The notes beneath the pieces were generated by a model. It had not been told where the DNA came from, ran no database searches, and saw only the letters and a list, made by a program, of their open reading frames with translations. Shown here piece after piece: positions 46,367 to 54,615 of a DNA stretch of 64,000 bases; positions within the stretch are counted from its first letter, which is position 1, and each line of letters begins with the position of its first letter. Position numbers and translations under genes: made by a program. Source of the DNA: Acetobacterium sp965140355 (GTDB taxonomy: Bacteria > Bacillota > Clostridia > Eubacteriales > Eubacteriaceae); contig OZ223194.1 in NCBI GenBank assembly GCA_965140355.1, forward strand, positions 682,001 through 746,000. Direction: 5' to 3'.

Positions 46367-47192
46367 TTCTTTCGGCCCTTTCTATAAATTCTTGGCATAT
46401 TTGTTCCATGTCAGACCTTGACTTCGTATATTTTGAAGATATATTCCCTTGCAATCCAACTCTTAGATCAGCAACATTTTTAGTTCCATTTTCAAAAATA
46501 TAAAGATCTTTGACAATATCTATTTTTTCAAATGTTTCTCTTAATTTTTTTGTTTTCAATGTTTCTTTATCAAGCATGGTATAAATAACTCCAAAAGGCT
46601 CAATAGTTAAATTTTCATCATATTTTAATCTATCAATAACTTGAGAAAGTAATTTTATCCCTAGTATTGAGTATCTATCAATTCTATTAGGAACAAGATA
46701 ATAATCTGAAGCCATCAAACCTGCATCAGTAAATAAAGATATAGTTGGTGGGCAATCTATAAATATAAAATCATATACTTTTCTAAGTTTATTATCTTCG
46801 ATAAATTTACTCAAACGCTTTGCAGTCGAAGCACTTTTATTTCCATCTTGAAATATTAAGTCAATTGTTCCTAAAATAACATGCATATTATTATCTAATT
46901 CAATTACAATATCATTTACAGTAGGCATTTTATGTTTTTCGGTAATTTTTGCTGGTGAATTAAATATTTTGACAACTGTTTGGTCGTTTTTAATGTATTC
47001 TGTCATATATTTGTCTTCCAAATCAAATTCATTCATCAAACTTTGTGTTGTATTGAATTGAGGATCCAAATCGATGAATAAAATTTTCAAATCATGATAA
47101 TGAGCTAAATACTCACCAATTCCAATACACAATGTTGTTTTTCCAACGCCACCTTTCATATTAATAAAAGAAATTACATTTTTTTCACACAA
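46359..47192 (-). CDS. ParA/Soj-family ATPase
   Basis: About 277 aa. Deviant Walker A INMKGGVGKTTLCIGIG at the N-terminus, LFIDLDPQFNTTQ (A' motif) near 38, and FIFIDCPPTI (Walker B) near 126, followed by a Leu/Ser-rich switch region. The start is TTG at 47190-47192, with GGAGGGG 8-9 nt upstream. A longer frame begins at 47231 without a site. Forms an operon with two unknown genes in unusually AT-rich DNA bounded by dead IS copies, typical of a horizontally acquired cassette. ParA proteins position DNA or protein cargo by ATP-driven cycling on nucleoid or membrane. Confidence 0.87.
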   Translation of the reverse strand: MCEKNVISFINMKGGVGKTTLCIGIGEYLAHYHDLKILFIDLDPQFNTTQSLMNEFDLEDKYMTEYIKNDQTVVKIFNSPAKITEKHKMPTVNDIVIELDNNMHVILGTIDLIFQDGNKSASTAKRLSKFIEDNKLRKVYDFIFIDCPPTISLFTDAGLMASDYYLVPNRIDRYSILGIKLLSQVIDRLKYDENLTIEPFGVIYTMLDKETLKTKKLRETFEKIDIVKDLYIFENGTKNVADLRVGLQGNISSKYTKSRSDMEQICQEFIERAERNA

Positions 47193-47419
47193 TTTTCTGC
47201 CCCTCCGTCTATTTTTATACAATAATATCATCTTTCGTTATAAAAAACTACCCCATCAGGAGTGGTCTTTACTCAAACTATTTTCTCTTACCTCAAGCAT
47301 CTCTTTCAGCTTTGCAATATCTTACAGTGTTGCATCGTTTCGTGGGGACATCGGGGATATTTCATTTGTCACATTCCCCTAAACCCCTCTGTAAATATGA
47401 TCTCCCAAAGAACATTGAA

Positions 47420-48006
47420 TTCTTCGAAACGCAATTCCAAAACTGGCCGTCACCTAAAGATAACCGGCTGATGTTCAATGGAATCTTATGGATTGCACGC
47501 AACGGTGCTACATGGCGAGACATTCCCGAACGTTTCGGTTCATGGAAAACTGTCTACAGCCGTTTCTGTAAATGGCGTGATGACAAAACGCTGACAACTG
47601 TTTTTTATGTACTAAATACGGATGCTAATTTCGAAAATCTTAGCATAGATTCAACCATTATAAAAGCGTATCAACACAGTGCTGGTGCTAAAAAAGGGTT
47701 GTAAATGGTGAAGTGAATCAATATATTGATATCAAAAGTGCCAATATCCTGAGCGATAAAGCTTACGAAACTAAAGAGATTTAAACTTACATCACTTCAC
47801 AAGAAACCGTCTATACAATTCCGCCAAAATCAAATACTAAAGAACCGTGGGATTGTGACTGGTGGCTTTATAAAAAACGCCATCTGGTTGAATGCTTTTT
47901 CAATAAAATCAAGCATTTTCGAAGAATCGCGACACGCTATGACAAGTTCGCATCTTCATTTTATGCCTTTGTTTACATTGCCTCGATCTGGCTTTTATCA
48001 AAATGA
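47420..48006 (+). pseudogene. IS5-family transposase remnant
   Basis: Shows the IS5 N-terminal region (LWIARNGATWRDIPERFGSW near 47,480) and SIDSTIIKAYQH with the first catalytic Asp. An interruption follows near 47,700 and the sequence resumes with ILSDKAYETKEI-stop-TYITSQETVYTIPPKSN, ending with CFFNKIKHFRRIATRYDK and WLLSK-stop. Frameshift, in-frame stop and loss of the central part make it inactive. A second, shorter copy of the same end lies at 51303-51526. The stretch 47193-47419 holds only promoter-like AT sequence. Confidence 0.82.
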
Positions 48007-48455
48007 ACAGCATTTTAACTTTTCAGACACACCCTAGTACCGTACCCAGATATATGCACAACCAAAAACGAAACTTTAATCATTAGCAATAAAATAACAT
48101 AAAAATTACTTTGATCGAGTTCTTATTTTTTGTCGTAATTCGATATTTTCTTCTTAGTTTTATACATTAAACAGTATGATTATGATTTATTAAAGAACAG
48201 TTCTTAAAGTCTTTTGCATTTGCATCTACACTAAATTGTCATTCATTAAATACATACTTGTTTCGTATTGTCTTAATAATTTACCTTATCTATCGAATAA
48301 ATCGCCTTTGATAAAATAATTGTATATTTTGTTAATACATTGTATAATTTGATCATAGACTTTTTTAATTTCAAAAAAGTTGAATTACTATAATATATAT
48401 CCGTTTAATATAGTTACTCGATAAATTCTTGTAAAATAAATTTAAGAGGTGTTAC
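48007..48455. other. AT-rich intergenic stretch without a gene
   Basis: About 450 bp of very AT-rich sequence between the IS5 remnant and the 277-aa gene. Several possible -10 elements (TATAAT-like) occur near 48,340-48,400, but no -35 of good spacing and no RNA structure stood out. Confidence 0.6.
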
Positions 48456-49289
48456 ATGACTTTAACAGATTTAATGGCAAACCCCTATTGTTGGCTACTT
48501 TTAGCCTTCTGTACAATATTCGGTGTATCCTTTACTATATATCAAGTATTTATTAACAAACAAAATAAAGAGATATCTTTTGTTAAACACAAATTCTATG
48601 CTATAGAACAAGGAAGGAAAGCCATTGATGGACTGGATATCTTGTATAAAGGTCAAAAAACTGAAAGTCTAATTGTTTCAAGATATGCAATTTGGAACAG
48701 TGGAAATATTTTGATCAGGAATGAAGATGTCGTTGAATCAAGAAAACTTTGCTTAAAATGTTCAGAAGATGCAAAAATATTAGATGCAAAAATAATCGCC
48801 GTTAATGAAGACACCAATTTATGTAATATTGATAGTATTGATGACAATCAAGTCAATCTTACATTTGATTATCTTGATAAAAATGATGGTTTAGTTATCC
48901 AAGTGTTACATACAGGAAAACAAAACAACTTAATTTTTGATTGTAAACTTAAAGGTGGGAATTTAAAAGATGCTGATTATTCGAAGTTAGAGAATATTTT
49001 ATCAAAAGAAGAAAACAAATCAAGAAAGCTAGCTAAATCTTTATTAACAATTGAAGTGTTTTTATTAGCAGTAGGAGGCTTTTTAACAATATTTATGACA
49101 CTTGACAAAATTTATAATATTATTCCCAGAGACAACATTTTTTCAGTTGATTATCAAATTAGTAACAATATTTTCATTTTCATGACTGTGATTCTGATTG
49201 TATTACTTTTTTTAATGTGCAAACTATTATTTATAAAAATTTACCATTTTAACATCCCATCAAAATTAAGAAAATTTGAAGATCTATAG
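48456..49289 (+). CDS. Membrane protein of unknown function
   Basis: 277 aa, AT-rich. One N-terminal hydrophobic segment (about 12-31), a soluble part of ~160 residues with beta character (SRYAIWNSGNILIRNEDV, LDKNDGLVIQVLHTG), then two C-terminal membrane segments (about 192-212 and 234-258). GAGGTG precedes the ATG. The middle part, with its N-S-G-N-x-x-I and G-L-V-I-x-V-x-H-T-G pattern, resembles Ig-like cytosolic domains of bacterial membrane sensors, but I cannot name a family. Stands alone in the accessory island. Confidence 0.7.
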   Translation: MTLTDLMANPYCWLLLAFCTIFGVSFTIYQVFINKQNKEISFVKHKFYAIEQGRKAIDGLDILYKGQKTESLIVSRYAIWNSGNILIRNEDVVESRKLCLKCSEDAKILDAKIIAVNEDTNLCNIDSIDDNQVNLTFDYLDKNDGLVIQVLHTGKQNNLIFDCKLKGGNLKDADYSKLENILSKEENKSRKLAKSLLTIEVFLLAVGGFLTIFMTLDKIYNIIPRDNIFSVDYQISNNIFIFMTVILIVLLFLMCKLLFIKIYHFNIPSKLRKFEDL

Positions 49290-49462
49290 GAAATCAAACC
49301 GAATTTTCCTTTTTTAACTTTACTACGCTAGCTACCAGTTTCGCCTGTTTGAAGACAACGGGGACGTTTCGTTCTTCATATCCGCTCCACACTAAGGGGC
49401 TAATTTCTTGTTTTATATATTTGCATTTATTACAAATCACCAATTATTCCATCTAGAGAAAG

Positions 49463-49828
49463 CTAAGACTCGATCAAACCTTTAGAAATATTCATTGCCT
49501 TGATTAAATTTTCAAGGCGACGATAATGAGAGCTTCCTTCATCGAATTTCTCCTGTGCTTTTTCACACTTGCTGATAACTGAAACCACTGGCTTAAGTGC
49601 TTTTATTAATTCTTCTTTTGTGTACTGTTCAATAAGTTTTTGTTCCTTTTTAGCTAGTTTATTTTCTATCAAAAACTTTGAGATAACCATTGCTTTGATT
49701 CTATTTCTAAGTAATGAATACTGGGCGGTTCCTTGCGCAAATTTGCCTTGCATTTTTTCGCATTTGCTAATTGTTGATGATATTTCCCGAAGCGCTTCGG
49801 TTAATTCTTCGTTGGTGTAATTATCCAT
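49463..49828 (-). CDS. Small internally duplicated helical protein
   Basis: About 121 aa from the ATG at 49828 (GGAG 8 nt upstream). It is made of two tandem copies of a ~53-residue unit beginning Y-T-x-E-E-L and containing ISKCEK and IKAM-x-ISK-x-LIE; the copies are about half identical. Each unit is predicted as a helical hairpin, so the whole may mimic an obligate dimer. No known family recognised. Same direction as, and 15 bp from, a truncated gene upstream. Confidence 0.72.
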   Translation of the reverse strand: MDNYTNEELTEALREISSTISKCEKMQGKFAQGTAQYSLLRNRIKAMVISKFLIENKLAKKEQKLIEQYTKEELIKALKPVVSVISKCEKAQEKFDEGSSHYRRLENLIKAMNISKGLIES

Positions 49829-49842
49829 AACATTGCTCCTTC

Positions 49843-50157
49843 TCAATTTTCATTTGACCTAGAAATAGGCCGTTTGGAAAATTCTTCTTTGTCGAGAATT
49901 TCAAAGCTTTTATACCAATAAAAATATTCTTCAAGATCAAATTTCATTATTGTTTTGAATTTTTTATATTCCGGATTTTTAATCACCAACATCCTTAAAT
50001 CAATCGCCTTATCAAAGCGTTGAATAGCAGATATCCCATACTTAATCAGCAATGATAAATAAGCCGCTTTTGAAGCACTGTTCACCGCTTTATCGGCAAT
50101 ATAATTTATTAAGAAAATATAACTCTTTATCCTTTTTACACCAACAACCCTCTTTAA
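49843..50157 (-). pseudogene. C-terminal fragment of an unknown gene
   Basis: About 105 codons with natural-looking protein sequence (KSYIFLINYIADKAVN, FDLEEYFYWYKSFEILDKEEF) and no credible start. Beyond 50,157 the opposite strand carries a different broken gene, so the 5' part was lost at a junction. Family unknown. Confidence 0.55.
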
Positions 50158-50690
50158 AGAAAAATGGGTGACCGGAATTGTCTTTATCCATGCCGTTAGC
50201 GCTGTGATCGCTCTGATTCTGACACTTACGTTTATTCGCATCAATAAAAAAAAGGCTACGTATTTACACTTAAAAATCATTGAAAATTTTGTAGCCCTTT
50301 TTATTCTTATCCTCAAAATTTCGCTAGTGTCAGTTGATCAGTATGTCACCACCAACATCACCCCTTTTTTGGTGGTTTATACCGTATTAGGGTTGTTTAT
50401 CATCAAAAGACCTCTTGCCGCAATTCTTCAATACGCTGTTGCTTTAATTTCTTTTTTGTTTTAATGACAATTTTTCAAACAGAACCGGCCATTTTGGCAA
50501 CCAATCAATTAAACGGGATCACCTTTGTTGCCATCGGCTTGTGCATTTCCCTGCTATCCTGGCATTCAGAACGAAGTGCAATTCTCCAACAAAAAAAATT
50601 ACAGAGCAACATCATAAGTTGGAAGAGATCGCCTATTATGACCATTTGACGGCTTTAATCAATCGCTGGAAATGACTTCAATATGTGGAT
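50158..50690 (+). pseudogene. Broken membrane diguanylate cyclase (GGDEF) fragment
   Basis: Plus strand encodes several membrane helices (VFIHAVSAVIALILTLTFI, KRPLAAILQYAVALI), then in shifted frames WHSERSAILQQKKLQ and finally KLEEIAYYDHLTALINRW, the standard entry to a GGDEF domain. At least two frameshifts are present and the catalytic domain is missing after INRW. N-terminal end also missing. Confidence 0.78.
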
Positions 50691-50699
50691 GTGGAGGCT

Positions 50700-51236
50700 T
50701 TAATCAATAAGCAAAATTCCATATCGATTCATGGTTTCATTTTTATCAGCTAACACCGCAATGGGATAATCAAGTTCTCGAACTGTTCCATAGACGTCAA
50801 TGGCCATTGCTTCAGTACAGGGTCTTGCCATTTTTTTGTTTTTACACTCGGTTCGTTCCGAGACACAGTCTGAACAAAAATTACATTCATCTACCAACAG
50901 CGCAAATGCCTTATGATATCCAAGCAGAAATAATTCCTTTTCAATTCTCAGTAATTCTTTATTGGTAACTTTGCACCATTGAAGTAGCATCTCCTCGTTA
51001 TCTATCTTTTCCTGAAAATGAAAAATCACAACTGCTTTATATTCGGAAATAAACTCCCGACAGTCTGATACCGATGGTGTATTTGGTGGACAGGCACTTT
51101 TCTTCCCGTAGCTGACACAACCATACATACATTTTATCCGAACCCATTGAGCAACTTTTATTTGGTCACCTGCGATCCATTTAAAATCAGTAAATTGTTT
51201 ATCTAAAAATATGTTTTCTATTTCATCTTTATTCAT
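50700..51236 (-). CDS. DUF2284 metal-binding protein
   Basis: 178 aa, the compact form of the family. The N-terminal half has KCMYGCVSYGKKSACPP (three Cys, about 36-49) and the C-terminal half CNFCSDCVSERTECKNKK...PC (five Cys, about 117-138), expected to bind metal or an Fe-S cluster. AGGTAAC precedes the ATG. It lacks the long acidic tail of the paralogue at 37841. Probable start and stop are clean, and the gene appears intact between two broken ones. Function unknown; the family is common in methanogens and acetogens. Confidence 0.82.
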   Translation of the reverse strand: MNKDEIENIFLDKQFTDFKWIAGDQIKVAQWVRIKCMYGCVSYGKKSACPPNTPSVSDCREFISEYKAVVIFHFQEKIDNEEMLLQWCKVTNKELLRIEKELFLLGYHKAFALLVDECNFCSDCVSERTECKNKKMARPCTEAMAIDVYGTVRELDYPIAVLADKNETMNRYGILLID

Positions 51237-51302
51237 AAGGTTACCTCTCGTTCGTAATTATAGATAGTTGGGTTATCAATCTCAATGGATTTATTGTATC
51301 AT

Positions 51303-51526
51303 TACTTACATCACTTCACAAAAATCCGTCTATACAATTCCGCCAAAATCAAATACTAAAGAACCATGAGATTGTGACTGATGGCTTAAAAAAAAACGCC
51401 ATCTGGTTGAATGCTTTTTCAATAAAATCAAACATTTTCGAAAAATCGCGACACGATATGACAAGTTCGCATCTTCATTTTATGCCTTTGTTTACATTTC
51501 CGCGATCTGGCTTTTATCAAAATGAC
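51303..51526 (+). pseudogene. 3' fragment of the same IS5-family element
   Basis: Copy of the last ~225 bp of the transposase remnant at 47420-48006 (TYITSQ-like start, KKRHLVECFFNKIKHFRKIA, end WLLSK) with extra in-frame stops. Followed by the same GGGGACATCGGGG strings and CACATTCCCCTAAACC as at 47,340-47,395. Confidence 0.8.
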
Positions 51527-51713
51527 CAGCATTTTGAGTTTTCAGAGCAAGGCTTCTGCTTTACCCGTTTATTTAGGGGACATCGGGGACGTTGGGGACA
51601 TCGGGGACGTTTCATTTGTCACATTCCCCTAAACCTCTCTATAAATATGATCTCCCAAAGAACATTGGATTCTTCGAAACACAATTCCAGAACCGGTTGC
51701 TACTCATACACCC

Positions 51714-52129
51714 GGTTGCCAGTCCTTGCACAGATCAAACCAGCAGGCACTGTTGGAATATTTTTCCAGTTCCGCTATTGTCAATTCTGGCATCCCCGGC
51801 CACCACTACGCGCACACATTTTTCCGCTAGTTTAAAGGACAGGGTTTTGGCTATTCGTTCCGGGGCACAACCTATCTAAATTTGCCGGGGCGTGGATTGA
51901 TACATAGTCGAATCGAAACGTGTACCGTCACTTATTCTCCGGAAATCATCCATTTATCAATCTTTGTTGAACGCATCTATATACTTTTTATAAATAAATA
52001 CTTTCTTTCTTTTACGATTATCGAGATTACTTAGAATCCCTTCCTCGCAAAGTCTTTCTAAATAAACGGCCACTTGTTGCAACGCTGATGTCCAGTTTAT
52101 TTGTCGTTTCTTCAATGCTGATTGTCAGC
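51714..52129. repeat. 417-bp direct repeat, copy 2
   Basis: See copy 1 at 42482-42898, same orientation. Small differences include GTCGGC to GCCTGC near 51,745 and one extra A in the Fic tail that shifts its frame. Confidence 0.88.
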
Positions 52130-52352
52130 TTTCTTTTCTGGCATACATGTAGACAAAGAAACTCGGCGAAATCAATGTGTCCGTTACCTCCTCCAACCTG
52201 CCGATGTACTGATTGGCTTCTGATATCAAATAAATCATTTCATCGTCGTATTGAATCACAGGATTTTGAAGGGGTAGCGGTGTCGGAATAAAACACGAGT
52301 ATTCTGCTTGACCACTCCCAACCTTTATTTTTCTTCCTGCTCTATTTTCCAT
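51950..52352 (-). pseudogene. Fic-domain gene, internally deleted
   Basis: Starts normally at the ATG at 52352 (AGGAG upstream) with a typical Fic N-terminal region (MENRAGRKIKVG, DDEMIYLISEANQYIGRLEE). At about 52,130 it jumps to the winged-helix tail also present at 42726. The Fic core with its HPFxxGNGR motif is missing, and the tail is frameshifted. Together with 42726-43420 this shows two related Fic genes, each missing a different part. Confidence 0.78.
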
Positions 52353-52571
52353 ATAAGCACTCCTCACTTTTTGTCTTAAAATGATTATAATTTATTTTTA
52401 TTTGCATTTCGACGTATTAAATGAAAATATCTTTTTGAGCACAAGAGAACTGTTCGGGATCTGTGATATTGCAAATTAACTGTTGGCGATATTAAAGAAA
52501 TTAGCATTATTGCCGACAATAGATATTGAACATAAAGACACACTTATTTACAAAAAGGGGGCTATGTTTCG

Positions 52572-53345
52572 ATGAAAATAACTTTTATTGATAAAAATTT
52601 GTATAACAACTACAGTCAAATGACGAAAAGGCAAAAATCGATTGAGAAAAGCCAACCGTCTAATCAGGAAGTTTCAAAAAAAACGGATACGCTTGATATT
52701 TCAAAAGCAGCCTATCAAACGGTGGTAAATGACGAGACGATGTCTGCCACATCTGGAAAAGACTCGCTTGGAATAACAAAAGGCAAAAAAGAAAACAGTT
52801 ATGTTATTCATTTTTCTGATTCAGCGATGGTAAGCAGAACTATTTCGAGAGGCTATCTTACCGTTAACGGTGTCGATATCCAGCTTTCCGATGATTTAAA
52901 AAAACAATTAACTGAAATAGATAGACAGGCCCAAGTTGACCGTGAAGCCGCTTTTTATCAATCTACGATAGCACATAATCTGGCGGTCTCCAAACAACAA
53001 AGTGAAGCATGGGCAAATGCTTACAAAGATTTAGCGGAAGCGATTGAAATAGCCGCAAAAATTTCCGCAGGCGGAAAAGTATCCAGTTCTGACCTGAAAA
53101 AATTGATGGACACAAGTCCGCAGCTTTATGCAATGGCAATGGCTGCAAAGATGATGGCCGAAAGACAAGAAAAACAGACTGAACCTGAAATGACAAGCAC
53201 TGAAGAAACAAGCAAAAGCGATGCTGTCGCTCAAGACGTTAGCTGGTCTGATTCTGAACGGAAATTTTATGAAACACAGATGAGTGTCACGATGGATGCT
53301 ACGCCATCCGTTACCAGTATTGAAAAAAAAGAAGTTGTTCTTTAA
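52572..53345 (+). CDS. Conserved-looking protein of unknown function
   Basis: 257 aa, no signal peptide or membrane helix. The N-terminal DTLDISKAAY motif recalls the short DxxxIS-x-A segments seen in Clostridial flagellar or motility-linked proteins; the middle is helical (DLKKQLTEIDRQAQVDREAA); the C-terminal is Glu/Thr/Ser-rich. A run of G (AGGGGG) lies 10 nt before the ATG. It is transcribed alone. A motility or surface link is only a guess from composition. Confidence 0.65.
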   Translation: MKITFIDKNLYNNYSQMTKRQKSIEKSQPSNQEVSKKTDTLDISKAAYQTVVNDETMSATSGKDSLGITKGKKENSYVIHFSDSAMVSRTISRGYLTVNGVDIQLSDDLKKQLTEIDRQAQVDREAAFYQSTIAHNLAVSKQQSEAWANAYKDLAEAIEIAAKISAGGKVSSSDLKKLMDTSPQLYAMAMAAKMMAERQEKQTEPEMTSTEETSKSDAVAQDVSWSDSERKFYETQMSVTMDATPSVTSIEKKEVVL

Positions 53346-53474
53346 TAAAAGAATTGTTTAAGCCGTGAACAATACATAGGTTTTTTTATCTTCAAAATAA
53401 TAGTGCTACAACCAAATTTCGGGGTCGTAATAATCAATAACCTACGCAGAGGACATGTTATGACAAAGTATGAA

Positions 53475-53496
53475 CCCCCCTCGAATTCGAGGGGGG
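53475..53496. repeat. Perfect C/G-rich palindrome
   Basis: CCCCCCTCGAA/TTCGAGGGGGG, 11-bp arms with no loop, in the gap after the 257-aa gene. No T-tract. It could form a cruciform or hairpin end; no partner copy was seen in the window. Confidence 0.7.
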
Positions 53497-53578
53497 GCAT
53501 CTGATAAGCAATGATTCCCGCACAGCAAGAAACTCAAGGGTATTCTATTAAAAATATTGAGCAAACACCCAATTTAAA

Positions 53579-53974
53579 CTACCTTGTTTTGAGGATATCG
53601 CGAATTTCTTCAAGCAAAAGCACTTCTTTGCTCGGCACTTCAGAGGCAATCACTTCTTCAGACTCTTTTTTCTTTCTAAATGTAAAAAGTTTTATAATCA
53701 TAAAAATAGAAACCGCAATAATTAAAAAATCAACCATCGATTGAATAAACGCGCCATAACGAATGGCCACTTCAACAACCTCTCCACTTGCAGGGGTAAT
53801 AACAAATTTCAAATCTTCAAAATTAATCCCCCCTAATAAAATCCCGATTATTGGCATTAAAATATCATTAACCAATGATGTGACTATTTTCCCAAAAGCC
53901 GTACCAATGATCACGGCAACGGCAAGATCCATGACGTTACCTCTGACTACAAATTCTTTAAATTCTTTTAGCAT
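53579..53974 (-). CDS. mscL: Large-conductance mechanosensitive channel MscL
   Basis: 131 aa, the usual length. Homopentameric inner-membrane channel opening under high membrane tension to release solutes on osmotic down-shock. N-terminal MLKEFKEFVVRGNVMDLAVAVIIGTAFGKIV (given here only as its first segment, FKEFVVRGNVMDLAVAV) matches the S1/TM1 signature; TM2 is about 77-97; a charged C-terminal helix ends EEIRDILK. AGGAGG 6 nt before the ATG. Single gene. Confidence 0.97.
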   Translation of the reverse strand: MLKEFKEFVVRGNVMDLAVAVIIGTAFGKIVTSLVNDILMPIIGILLGGINFEDLKFVITPASGEVVEVAIRYGAFIQSMVDFLIIAVSIFMIIKLFTFRKKKESEEVIASEVPSKEVLLLEEIRDILKTR

Positions 53975-54136
53975 CTAAAACCTCCTTGTTTTTAGCAGGT
54001 CTTTTATCGACCAGTGTTAGCATAACACGCCGCTCCAGGAGACGGTTCTTTTGTTCTGTTTTTCTCAAAAAAAACTCCCTTTGTGACAACTGGATTAGTA
54101 ATCTTTGTTATTTCCCCCCACTTCTTCCAGTCCATA

Positions 54137-54472
54137 TTACTCCAATCGCTCCATTAACTTTAGACTATATCCAACTTCTATCAGTTCTCGCTTAGACAAG
54201 ATAGCCCCTTCTATCGGTCTTTCATTTAACTTAAATACAATCGCTATTTGATTTACTTCTTGTTTAAATTGGATTCTATTAAAATAAATTTCCACCCCTA
54301 ATAATTCTGTCATGATTTCTGCCGTACCTTCATGACCGATTGCTGAAATGTATGGGCTTTCTTTAACTAACTCCCGCGCCGTATCAAAGTCAATATCACT
54401 GATCCGATATACGCCATTCGTTGTTGCAACCGTTCCATTTAAAAATACGATCGGTAATTTATTAACGTTCAA
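54137..54472 (-). CDS. DUF1874 protein, AcrIII-1/Crn2 ring-nuclease-like
   Basis: 111 aa, start TTG at 54470-54472 with AGGAG 8 nt upstream. The sequence fits the DUF1874 (YddF/STIV B116) family: FLNGTV near 10, ISAIGHEGTAEIMTELLG at 42-59, NRIQFK at 65-70 and ERPIEGAILSKREL at 84-97. The viral anti-CRISPR AcrIII-1 uses His47 with conserved Arg66, Arg85 and Glu88 (from memory of the published family) to cut cyclic tetra-adenylate. Here His47, Asn65-Arg66, Arg85 and Glu88 occur at the very same positions. No CRISPR genes are in the window, so it may be a stand-alone ring nuclease, an element-borne anti-CRISPR, or a YddF-like protein of other function. Confidence 0.83.
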   Translation of the reverse strand: MNVNKLPIVFLNGTVATTNGVYRISDIDFDTARELVKESPYISAIGHEGTAEIMTELLGVEIYFNRIQFKQEVNQIAIVFKLNERPIEGAILSKRELIEVGYSLKLMERLE

Positions 54473-54615
54473 ATCATCTTCTCCTTAAATTCTTAAAATT
54501 GTATATAGCCTTTGTAAAGGTAATCAAAAACGAATCCAGAACATCCTGAATTTAAGGAAGTCAAGGTTCTATATCATTAGCGCCGTCATTTAAAAACCGT
54601 TCATGCCTTCTATTA

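Noticed and set aside
47262..47420. N-terminal extension of the IS5 remnant as a separate gene
   Set aside because: It consists of the dispersed GGGGACATCGGGG repeat and sequence repeated at 51,580-51,690; no protein-like character.
53481..53490. CRISPR-like or phage attachment repeat around the C/G palindrome
   Set aside because: Single copy in the window, no spacers, no integrase nearby.
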